Source: RGIG2945 sp045540355
GTDB lineage: Bacteria; Bacillota; Clostridia; Oscillospirales; Acutalibacteraceae
DNA length: 6,954 nucleotides
Reading direction: 5' to 3'
Assembly (NCBI GenBank): GCA_045540355.1
Contig: JAZQHB010000050.1
Coordinates: forward strand, 1-6,954
The position numbers and the translations under genes were made by a program. The notes below the pieces were generated by a model that saw nothing but the letters and a program-made list of their open reading frames with translations, was not told the DNA's origin and did no database searches. Shown here piece by piece: positions 1 through 5,449 of this stretch (the stretch's first letter is position 1; the number at the start of each line of letters is the position of its first letter).

Positions 1-19
1 TGTCAGTGCTATACTGATA
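1..19 (+). promoter_or_regulatory. Extended -10 promoter element within a short dyad (possible operator)
   Basis: Bases 7-15 read TGcTATACT, an extended -10 element with a 5/6 match to TATAAT. The -35 region would lie before the window, so the promoter cannot be confirmed. The element sits in an inverted repeat: TCAGT (3-7) and ACTGA (13-17) are perfect reverse complements around GCTAT. Counting G-T pairs, the symmetry extends to bases 1-19. No T-run follows, so it is not an intrinsic terminator. A dyad over a -10 box is a common position for a repressor site. Transcription would start near base 22 and yield a leader of about 160 nt before the first full gene. Confidence 0.35.
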
Positions 20-33
20 AAAACATTTGAAAG

Positions 34-155
34 GCAGGTGGACAAAATGATGAAAAGAATTTACTTGGTGAAGTCAGTTACCGTTTTGTCCGTTTGCAAA
101 TAATACTTCTTTTATACGGATTTATGCGTTTCTGATTTCACAGTCAGAGACGCAT
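34..155 (+). promoter_or_regulatory. Structured mRNA leader, candidate attenuator
   Basis: Several mutually exclusive pairings can be drawn by eye. Hairpin 1 pairs 34-49 with 82-97: its core GGACAAAA (40-47) / TTTTGTCC (84-91) is perfect, and G-U pairs extend it to about 16 bp. It would bury the SD (36-41) and start codon (47) of the leader ORF. A small hairpin TCCGT (89-93) / ACGGA (116-120) competes with the 3' arm of hairpin 1. GTGAAGTCAG (68-77) can pair with CTGATTTCAC (132-141) over 10 bp with one G-U, consuming the top of the terminator's left arm and its loop. This resembles leader-peptide attenuators of ribosome-targeting antibiotic resistance genes. No folding energy was computed. 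The alternative pairing disrupts only part of the terminator stem, which weakens the model. Confidence 0.4.
47..103 (+). CDS. Candidate 18-residue leader peptide
   Basis: A short ORF encodes MMKRIYLVKSVTVLSVCK. It is preceded by AGGTGG (36-41), 5 nt before the ATG, a good SD. It ends 20 nt before the stem of an intrinsic terminator that guards the first full gene, the usual place for a regulatory leader peptide. The basic start followed by a beta-branched, hydrophobic stretch (IYLV, VTVL) is compatible with exit-tunnel stalling peptides, but I recognise no known stalling motif. The same frame is open back to base 2, so these codons could instead be the 3' end of an upstream gene. The SD, ATG and surrounding RNA structure favour the leader reading only modestly. 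Confidence 0.35.
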   Translation: MMKRIYLVKSVTVLSVCK

Positions 156-165
156 TTTTTGTTTT
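124..165 (+). terminator. Rho-independent terminator ahead of the operon
   Basis: The stem pairs ATGCGTTTCTGA (124-135) with TCAGAGACGCAT (144-155): 12 bp with a single G-U pair and an 8-nt loop TTTCACAG. It is followed by T6 (155-160), G, then T4 (162-165). Only five bases separate the T-run from the SD region of the next gene, leaving no room for a promoter. Transcription of the operon must therefore come through this structure. It either ends an upstream unit with read-through or serves as the terminator of an attenuator. It is not U-tracted on the other strand, so it acts in the + direction only. Confidence 0.85.
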
Positions 166-182
166 ATGAAAGAGGTACAGTA

Positions 183-680
183 ATGAATGAATTAAAATTT
201 GTAACAGTGAAAAATAACAGACAACACCACAAACTCCTTGAGAGCATAATGCTTCCATATTGCAGAGAACTCGACAGTAATGTAGGCAGAGAAACCCCCG
301 AAGAAACACTGAAAAAATTTATCGCAAGTATTGTCAGTATGTCCGAGGACAAAGACAGATTCGTTGAGCTTTGTTATCTAGGCAAAGATTTAATCGGTTT
401 TGCTTACGGCAAGATTGACTGTGAGGATCACAGAGGTTTTATAAGACCCGGTTGGGGTTATGTTATGGAGTTTTATGTTAAACCTGAATACAGGCGAATT
501 GGCTACGGTGGGGAGATATATAAGCATCTTGAAGCCATGTTTAAGTCAAACGGCGTCAGTAACATTTGGCTGACTGCCGACCCTATTACGGGTGAGCCTT
601 TTTGGAGTGCAATAGGGTTTACGAACAGCGGAGAGAAATCGCCTGAGAATAATTTATACATATATGAGAAAACGATTTAA
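183..680 (+). CDS. GNAT family N-acetyltransferase (first of three)
   Basis: This 165-residue protein is predicted to move an acetyl group from acetyl-CoA to an amine on a small molecule or protein; the substrate is unknown. Its C-terminal half has the GNAT core: beta4 GYVMEFYV (92-99), the acetyl-CoA pyrophosphate loop RRIGYGG (104-110) matching R/Q-x-x-G-x-G/A, and the closing FWSAIGF (140-146) typical of the last helix-strand. The start is the ATG at 183, preceded by GAAAGAGG (168-175) with 7 nt spacing. An in-frame TTG at 159 lies in the terminator T-run and has no SD. This is the first gene of the ten-gene unit, starting 17 bases after the terminator T-run, so its expression must depend on read-through. 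Length is normal for the family. The fold is clear; the function is open. Confidence 0.88.
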   Translation: MNELKFVTVKNNRQHHKLLESIMLPYCRELDSNVGRETPEETLKKFIASIVSMSEDKDRFVELCYLGKDLIGFAYGKIDCEDHRGFIRPGWGYVMEFYVKPEYRRIGYGGEIYKHLEAMFKSNGVSNIWLTADPITGEPFWSAIGFTNSGEKSPENNLYIYEKTI

Positions 681-692
681 GAGGAGAAAGTT

Positions 693-1151
693 ATGAGTAT
701 ATTCACAAGCGCAAGCGGAAAATCAGTTTATCGTGGATACGACTATTTTCTTAAGAATAAGGTTTCCAACCTTGTTAAAATCAGCGATATTGAATATGAG
801 GCTTTGGTGCAAGGCAGCGAAGAAAAGCCGTATAAAGTACATCTTAATATCGACAAACCTAAAACTTCAGTTTGTGACTGTCCTTTTGCCAACGGCAGAA
901 GAATATGCAAACATATGATGGCAGTATATTTTACAGCATTTCCTGATGAAGCGGAAGATTATAAAAGGCAGCTTGAAGAATACGAAGCTGAAGAAGAACA
1001 AAGAGAGCAGGAATTTGAAGAACTTTGTGACAATGTGATCAACACTGTGCACAGTATGTCTAAAGACGATTTAAGACAAGTATTATTGCAGTTTCTTTTT
1101 GAAGGCCCCGAATGGCAAATTGAACGATTTGTTGAAGAATGGGTAGATTGA
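693..1151 (+). CDS. Small SWIM zinc-finger protein
   Basis: This 152-residue protein carries a SWIM-type zinc-binding motif, CxCx(8)CxH, at C61, C63, C72 and H74 (CDCPFANGRRICKH). SWIM domains bind zinc and usually mediate DNA or protein contact; in bacteria they often occur with SNF2-type helicases, but none is present here. The N-terminal 55 residues look like the small beta region that normally precedes SWIM. After the finger, residues about 86-113 are very rich in Glu with Lys/Arg, likely a charged helix or coiled coil, then a short helical tail ends in EEWVD. The SD is GAGGAG (681-686), 6 nt before ATG, 12 nt after the preceding stop. Related stand-alone proteins are usually annotated only as SWIM zinc finger family. 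The partner is unknown, plausibly a nucleic acid. Confidence 0.85.
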   Translation: MSIFTSASGKSVYRGYDYFLKNKVSNLVKISDIEYEALVQGSEEKPYKVHLNIDKPKTSVCDCPFANGRRICKHMMAVYFTAFPDEAEDYKRQLEEYEAEEEQREQEFEELCDNVINTVHSMSKDDLRQVLLQFLFEGPEWQIERFVEEWVD

Positions 1152-1172
1152 TGTTTTTAATGAGGAGTAAAT

Positions 1173-1802
1173 ATGATTACACTTGATGAATACTTAAACA
1201 ATCCTTGCGGTACCCTTTCGATTCCGTATTGGAAGGCTAAAAACATAACAATACCGCCTGAAATGAAGATTCTGCATGATAAGGATTTTAGCGCAAATAT
1301 CTTATCAGACTATACTGATGAAAAATATTTTCGCTTGTATCACAATCTCAAAAAAATACCTCAAATTACAAATGATGATTTTGAAATTGTAACAGCGACA
1401 CGAAAAGATATTAAATCAATCGTGCGGATAATAAACGATTCATATACGGATATATCTGTAAACAAAGACCTTATCAAAAGTTATACCAAAACACCTGTTT
1501 ATAATGCAACGCTGTGGATTATGGTTAAAGAAAAAGCAATAGGCAAATATGTCGGTTGCGGTATAGCTGATTTTGATGCCGAAGTAAAAGAACTTATTCT
1601 TGAATGGATACAAGTATTGCCAGAATACAGAGGCAAGAAAATTGGTCAGTTAATAGTAACAGAGTTGCTATTTAGAATTAAAGATGTTGCAGATTTTGCA
1701 ACTGTTTCAGGCAAGGTTGATAATGCGACTAACCCTGAAGCGTTGTATAGAAAATGTGGATTTGGCGGCAATGATGTGTGGCATATTCTGCATAAGAAAT
1801 GA
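1173..1802 (+). CDS. GNAT family N-acetyltransferase with N-terminal extension (second)
   Basis: This 209-residue protein has two parts. Residues 1-65 form an N-terminal extension with YLNNPCGTLSIPYWK (7-21), a conserved-looking segment I associate with a subset of clostridial GNATs; its role is unknown. Residues about 70-209 are a GNAT domain: EWIQVLPEYRGKKIG (144-158) holds beta4 and the acetyl-CoA loop RGKKIG (153-158), and NATNPEALYRKCGF (184-197) is the standard Asn-(x)n-LYxKxGF close. It is longer than the other two acetyltransferases because of the extension and shares no obvious extended identity with them, so they are unlikely to be recent duplicates. The SD is GAGGAG (1162-1167), 5 nt before ATG; the gap from the SWIM gene is 21 nt. 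The acceptor is unknown; small-molecule detoxification is an inference from context. Confidence 0.88.
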   Translation: MITLDEYLNNPCGTLSIPYWKAKNITIPPEMKILHDKDFSANILSDYTDEKYFRLYHNLKKIPQITNDDFEIVTATRKDIKSIVRIINDSYTDISVNKDLIKSYTKTPVYNATLWIMVKEKAIGKYVGCGIADFDAEVKELILEWIQVLPEYRGKKIGQLIVTELLFRIKDVADFATVSGKVDNATNPEALYRKCGFGGNDVWHILHKK

Positions 1803-1811
1803 GGAATAGAA

Positions 1812-2570
1812 ATGATTGACTATACTAAAATAAATTCAGAAACTTGGGATTCGTGGGCAGAAGACGGCTGTGAATGGTCATTACCCATAAGCCACGAAGA
1901 ATACGAAAAAACTACTGCAGATAATTTTACAGTTTACCTTACACCTTGCATTACCGTTCCTCACGAGTGGTTTGGTGATTTGAAGGATAAAAAGATTTTG
2001 GGACTTGCAAGCGGTGGTGGCCAGCAGATGCCCGTGCTTACAAAGCTCGGTGCAGAATGTACGGTGTTCGATTATTCTGACAAGCAGCTTGAAGCAGACA
2101 GAATGGTAGCTGAAAGAGAAGGATACAGCATAGAGATTATCAAAGGAGATATGTCAAAAACGCTTCCCTTTGAAGATGAAAGTTTTGATATAATTTTTCA
2201 TCCTGTTTCTAACAGTTATGTTGAGGATGTTTATCATATCTGGAATGAGTGTTACCGTGTACTTAAAAAGGGAGGCAGATTGCTTGCGGGTATGGATAAT
2301 GGTATTAACTATTTGTTTGAAGAGGATAAGCCTTTGAAAGTAGTTAATCCTTTACCATTTAATCCTCTGAAAATGTCAAAAGAAAAGCGTGACGCAATGA
2401 TTGAAAACGGTGACGGTGTACAGTTCAGCCATACATTAGATGAGCAAATCGGTGGTCAGTTAAAAGCAGGATTTGTACTTAAAGCTTTATATGAAGATCG
2501 TGACAGAGAAGGCGGAAACGAAATCGGCAAATACTATCCGCAGTATTTTGCTACACTTGCTATGAAATAA
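1812..2570 (+). CDS. Class I SAM-dependent methyltransferase
   Basis: This 252-residue protein has a Methyltransf_11-type Rossmann fold. Motif I is KKILGLASGGGQQ (60-72), a Gly-rich SAM loop in which the usual LDLGCGxG is replaced by LGLASGGGQQ, a variant seen in a Firmicutes subfamily. D87 in FDYSD ends beta2 and should bind the SAM ribose; KGDM (111-114) and SFDIIF (124-129) follow; LKKGGRLL (151-158) is the post-motif strand. N-terminal residues 1-58 (WDSWAEDG, VPHEWFGDL) are typical of this subfamily and probably cap the active site. The C-terminal part (about 165-252) likely selects the substrate, which is unknown. The gap from the preceding GNAT is 9 nt, and its SD (GAGGAA) overlaps that gene's stop codon, implying translational coupling. 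It bears no rRNA methyltransferase signature, so it should not be called Erm-like. Confidence 0.88.
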   Translation: MIDYTKINSETWDSWAEDGCEWSLPISHEEYEKTTADNFTVYLTPCITVPHEWFGDLKDKKILGLASGGGQQMPVLTKLGAECTVFDYSDKQLEADRMVAEREGYSIEIIKGDMSKTLPFEDESFDIIFHPVSNSYVEDVYHIWNECYRVLKKGGRLLAGMDNGINYLFEEDKPLKVVNPLPFNPLKMSKEKRDAMIENGDGVQFSHTLDEQIGGQLKAGFVLKALYEDRDREGGNEIGKYYPQYFATLAMK

Positions 2571-2579
2571 GGTAAGATT

Positions 2580-3113
2580 ATGAACAACTACAAAAACAAC
2601 GCAAACAAACTACTTTATGATTTCGGTCTGCTAGATGAATTGAATAATTATGGTACTCCATACATTGTTGGCAGTTATGCTATGGACTTAATGGCATGGA
2701 ATGACTTGGATATTTATGTTTCTAATGAGTCTATGTCAACAGAAAAATTGTATGAGCTGACCTCGTTTATTCTTAATACTTTCCACCCAGTGTGGTATGA
2801 AGCAAAGAAAGAGGTTTCTGACGGAAAAACAGTTTGGTTTCATGGTTTTGAAACTAAAATATTAGGTGAGCTTTGTAATGTGGATATTTGGTTCTTTGAT
2901 AAAGATACCATAACTAAAGCTTTGGATTTCAGTAAGAACATAAAGCAGAAACTTTTAGCTAATCCTGAGCTTAAAGAAGTCGTTATAAACATCAAACAAT
3001 CATTGATAGAAAACGAGCAATATGGCTTTGATAAATTTTCAAGTATGGATGTATATAAAGCTGTGTTCGAAGATAATGTAATAAGTTATACGGATTTCAT
3101 TGAATCCGTTTAA
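2580..3113 (+). CDS. Pol-beta superfamily nucleotidyltransferase-like protein
   Basis: This 177-residue protein carries the superfamily signature: G31-S32 in YIVGSYAMDL, then D42 and D44 in NDLDIYV (the GS-x(n)-DxD motif that holds two metal ions), and a third acidic residue, D102 in NVDIWFF, at the expected strand. All three carboxylates are kept, so it is probably active and could transfer a nucleoside monophosphate to a small molecule or protein. Antibiotic nucleotidyltransferases (lincosamide Lnu, aminoglycoside ANT) belong to the same superfamily, but I see no detailed match to either. The C-terminal part is mainly helical (about 108-177). The weak SD TAAGG (2568-2572) overlaps the preceding stop, so translation is probably coupled to the methyltransferase gene. 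The substrate is unknown. Confidence 0.75.
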   Translation: MNNYKNNANKLLYDFGLLDELNNYGTPYIVGSYAMDLMAWNDLDIYVSNESMSTEKLYELTSFILNTFHPVWYEAKKEVSDGKTVWFHGFETKILGELCNVDIWFFDKDTITKALDFSKNIKQKLLANPELKEVVINIKQSLIENEQYGFDKFSSMDVYKAVFEDNVISYTDFIESV

Positions 3114-3134
3114 CAACTGAAAGAGGTGAAGGAA

Positions 3135-3617
3135 ATGAAAATTGCAGTTTTAGGCTATGCCGGAAGCGGTAAAACATATCTGTCTGATTACATAACACAA
3201 AAGAAAAACATCCCCGTCCTTCACCTTGATGATATCAAGTGGGACAAGGAATGGAAGCCGGTTGATGATTCTGTTGTACTGCCGAAAGTTGCAGAATTTA
3301 TGGCAAAGGAAGATTGGATTATTGACGGCTACTATACATATCTGATGATAGACGAGCGACTGCAAAAAGCAGACAAAATAGTATTGCTTCAGCTTCCTAG
3401 AGCTACTTGCTTTTTCCGTGCGGTTAAACGAACAAAGAGCCGCAGACGAGATGGTTATGCCAACGATATGAATTGGTGGTTTGCGAAGTTTACTTTTTTT
3501 GGTTGCAGAAACAAAGAAAGACGCAACTATTATGCTGAAATTGCAGACAAGTACCAAGATAAAACTGTTGTTTTGAAAACTAAACGGCAGGTTGAAGATT
3601 TTATGAGGAGTATATAA
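3135..3617 (+). CDS. P-loop kinase, FlaR/adenylate-kinase-like
   Basis: This 160-residue protein starts with a Walker A P-loop, GYAGSGKT (7-14), directly after the first beta strand. LHLDDIKW (29-36) and DWIIDGYY (60-67) fit the family annotated as DNA topology modulation protein FlaR-related, in the adenylate-kinase-like group (COG0563). RRRDGY (103-108) lies where the Arg-rich lid sits in nucleoside-monophosphate kinases. Despite the FlaR name, these proteins are best regarded as small-molecule or nucleotide kinases of unknown substrate. I chose the ATG at 3135: GAGGTG (3123-3128) lies 6 nt upstream as a strong SD, while the in-frame GTG at 3126 lies inside that SD. The next gene begins one base after the stop. 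Confidence 0.85.
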   Translation: MKIAVLGYAGSGKTYLSDYITQKKNIPVLHLDDIKWDKEWKPVDDSVVLPKVAEFMAKEDWIIDGYYTYLMIDERLQKADKIVLLQLPRATCFFRAVKRTKSRRRDGYANDMNWWFAKFTFFGCRNKERRNYYAEIADKYQDKTVVLKTKRQVEDFMRSI

Positions 3618-3618
3618 T

Positions 3619-4104
3619 ATGCCGAAACACCCATTCCTACCCTTATATGACGAAAATTCAAAAGTGCTTATTCTTGGTAGTTTTCCGTCGGTAAAATCCC
3701 GTGAGCAGATGTTTTTCTACGGACATCCACAGAATAGATTCTGGAAGGTTGTTTCTGCCGTTATTGGTACGGATACGCCCGTAACCATTGGTGAGAAAAG
3801 CAATTTTCTGCACTCAAATCACATTGCATTATGGGATGTAATTGCTTCTTGCGATATAACAGGCAGTTCTGACAGCTCAATTAAAAATGTAGTTGCAAAT
3901 GACCTCACAGAGATACTTGAAAACGCTGACATCAGACAGATTTTCGTCAACGGCAAAACCGCTGAAAAGTATTACAACAAGTATATCCGTGACACTATCG
4001 GCAGAGAAGCTGTTTGTCTGCCCTCAACCTCACCTGCAAATGCCGGTTGGAGTATGGATAGGCTTGTTGAGGCGTGGAGAGTAATAAAGGAATGTATTTA
4101 TTGA
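3619..4104 (+). CDS. DNA-deoxyinosine (hypoxanthine) glycosylase, UDG superfamily family 6
   Basis: This 161-residue protein matches the HDG/MUG-like family, which cuts hypoxanthine (deaminated adenine) from DNA to start base excision repair. Visible motifs in order: VLILGSFPS (16-24), the nucleotide-binding first strand; YGHPQNRFW (34-42), with N39 at the active-site Asn position important in this family; ALWDV (70-74); and LPSTSPAN (134-141), the base-flipping/minor-groove loop. Length matches the family. One base separates its ATG from the preceding stop, and its SD AGGAG (3606-3610) lies inside the P-loop kinase gene, so the two are almost certainly cotranslated. It is the only clear DNA-repair enzyme in the cluster, and its link to the group-transfer enzymes is not obvious. 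Identification is strong; the in vivo substrate is taken from the family. Confidence 0.9.
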   Translation: MPKHPFLPLYDENSKVLILGSFPSVKSREQMFFYGHPQNRFWKVVSAVIGTDTPVTIGEKSNFLHSNHIALWDVIASCDITGSSDSSIKNVVANDLTEILENADIRQIFVNGKTAEKYYNKYIRDTIGREAVCLPSTSPANAGWSMDRLVEAWRVIKECIY

Positions 4105-4132
4105 TTTCAAGAAATGTGAGAGGATATAAAAT

Positions 4133-4975
4133 ATGAGTTCTACTACAAGTAATGAATATTGTTTAAAGTGCATAGATGATCTTACCTATAAAATGAAAGC
4201 GTCCTTCGATTTTCATTTTATCAGTAAGTACGGAAAAGTATTTAAGGTATTTGATGACCAGGATTCAGGCAACATCTGTTTCGGCACAGAAAAAGGTGGT
4301 GAGAGATATTTCATTAAATTTGCAGGTGCTCCGACAGCGGGATACAGTGGCTCTCTTGAAGATGCCGTTATGCGTTTGAAATCTTCCCTACCCGTGTATG
4401 AGAATTTGAAACACAAAAATCTAATCGAGTTTGTCGAAGCCAAAGAAATCAATGGCGGATTTGCAATGGTATTCAAATGGGTTGACGGTGACTGTATGGG
4501 CAGAATGTACCCTGCGGAACACCGCAGATTTATGAATTTGCCTTTTGCAGACAGACTGAATGCTTTCGGAGATATACTTGATTTCTTGGACTATGTCAAT
4601 ACAAACGGATATATTGCAGTTGATTTTTACGACGGTAGTATTATGTACGATTCCCAGAATCGCAAAACAACAATCTGTGATATTGACTTTTTCAGAAAAC
4701 AGCCGTGTGTAAATGATATGGGAAGAATGTGGGGTAGTTCAAAATTTCAATCCCCCGAGGAGTATCAACTTGGTGCGGATATTGACGAGATAACAAATGT
4801 TTATACCGCAGGAGCGTTTGCTTTTGCTTTGTTTGGGAACTACAATCGTAACCGTGAAGATTGGCAACTGTCTGAAGAAACTTTTGCAGTTGCAACAAAA
4901 GCAGTAAGCGATGATAGAAATGAGCGTTATCAGACGATAAAAGAGTTAAAAGATGCGTGGGGAAAAAGTTTATGA
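4133..4975 (+). CDS. Eukaryotic-type protein kinase-like protein with altered catalytic loop
   Basis: This 280-residue soluble protein reads as a single kinase domain without membrane segment or sensor domain. RYFIKFA (58-64) gives the beta3 Lys (K62). VDFYDGSIMYD (163-173) aligns with the HRDxxxxN catalytic loop with D164 as the base, but the metal-binding Asn is Ser (S169). ICDIDFF (181-187) replaces DFG with D183-I-D185. KFQSPEEY (204-211) is the APE-like end of the activation segment, followed by DIDEITNVYTAGAFAFALFG (216-235), the alpha-F Asp region, and R263/R265 near the C-terminal lobe end. The Gly-rich loop near 33-40 is degenerate. It could be a protein kinase, a small-molecule kinase or a pseudokinase. 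It starts 28 nt after the glycosylase stop with SD GAGAGGA (4118-4124), and its last four bases overlap the next gene. Confidence 0.75.
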   Translation: MSSTTSNEYCLKCIDDLTYKMKASFDFHFISKYGKVFKVFDDQDSGNICFGTEKGGERYFIKFAGAPTAGYSGSLEDAVMRLKSSLPVYENLKHKNLIEFVEAKEINGGFAMVFKWVDGDCMGRMYPAEHRRFMNLPFADRLNAFGDILDFLDYVNTNGYIAVDFYDGSIMYDSQNRKTTICDIDFFRKQPCVNDMGRMWGSSKFQSPEEYQLGADIDEITNVYTAGAFAFALFGNYNRNREDWQLSEETFAVATKAVSDDRNERYQTIKELKDAWGKSL

Positions 4976-5436
4976 ATATAGTTAGAAAACTGAAAATTAG
5001 TGAACTTTCTATGCTAACAGTTCTTTTCAAATATAAAGATGTCAATGATATGATTGCCGAAAACACAAAAGCTCTTGAAAACGGGGTTGTTGATATTTTC
5101 GCTTTGTTTAATAATGAAAAGATTATTGGCGAACTGAGAGCGAAATATATCAGTTATGATAATCGCTTTGCTGAAGAAGATAAACGAGCATATCTTTATG
5201 CTTTTCGTATTCATCAGAAACATCAAGGAAAAGGGTTGGGCAATTTCTTGCTTGAAAATGTGTTGGAAAATCTTGCAGAAAACGGTTATAGCGAATTTAC
5301 CGTTGGCGTTGAAGAGGATAACTCAAGAGCGCGCTATATGTATGAAAGACACGGTTTTACAGAAACTATTGCAAGAATAAAAGAAAGTTATCAAGGCGAC
5401 AGTTATGAATATGACTTGTTGCTGAAAAGAATTTAA
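4972..5436 (+). CDS. GNAT family N-acetyltransferase (third)
   Basis: This 154-residue protein is a compact GNAT domain. LYAFRIHQKHQGKGLG (75-90) contains beta4 and a textbook acetyl-CoA loop QGKGLG (85-90); FTVGVEEDNSRARYMYERHGF (109-129) contains the conserved Asn and the Y-x-x-x-GF close. The chosen start is the ATG at 4972, forming an ATGA overlap with the kinase-like gene's TGA and preceded by GGGGA (4959-4963). An in-frame GTG at 4957 would add five residues but coincides with the SD region. The 4-base overlap implies translational coupling with the kinase-like gene, the tightest link in the unit, so the two products may act together. Among the three acetyltransferases this one has the most canonical motif A. 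The acceptor is unknown. Confidence 0.88.
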   Translation: MNIVRKLKISELSMLTVLFKYKDVNDMIAENTKALENGVVDIFALFNNEKIIGELRAKYISYDNRFAEEDKRAYLYAFRIHQKHQGKGLGNFLLENVLENLAENGYSEFTVGVEEDNSRARYMYERHGFTETIARIKESYQGDSYEYDLLLKRI

Positions 5437-5449
5437 TGGAGAAAAAACG

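Noticed and set aside
159..182. TTG start at 159 giving an 8-residue longer first acetyltransferase
   Set aside because: It lies in the terminator T-run with no SD, while the ATG at 183 has GAAAGAGG at the right distance.
1151..1186. Tiny ORF starting at the TGATG overlap after the SWIM gene
   Set aside because: It has only about eleven codons, no separate SD, and runs into the start of the next gene.
1812..2570. Erm-type rRNA methyltransferase
   Set aside because: The N-I/LPY catalytic motif and Erm architecture are absent; the protein fits the general Methyltransf_11 group.
3126..3134. GTG start at 3126 for the P-loop kinase
   Set aside because: The GTG is part of the SD GAGGTG; starting at 3135 places the P-loop directly after a normal first strand.
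3150..3557. 135-codon open frame on the minus strand
   Set aside because: It lies wholly within the well-supported P-loop kinase gene and its product has no recognisable motifs; it is a shadow of the coding strand.
4101..4130. Internal promoter TTGATT-18-TATAAA before the kinase-like gene
   Set aside because: The start site would fall at or after the ATG, so the message would lack the SD; the boxes are likely chance in AT-rich DNA.
4692..5066. 124-codon open frame on the minus strand across the kinase-like/GNAT junction
   Set aside because: It spans two motif-supported genes in antisense, with a low-complexity Leu/Ser/Phe-rich product and no SD context.
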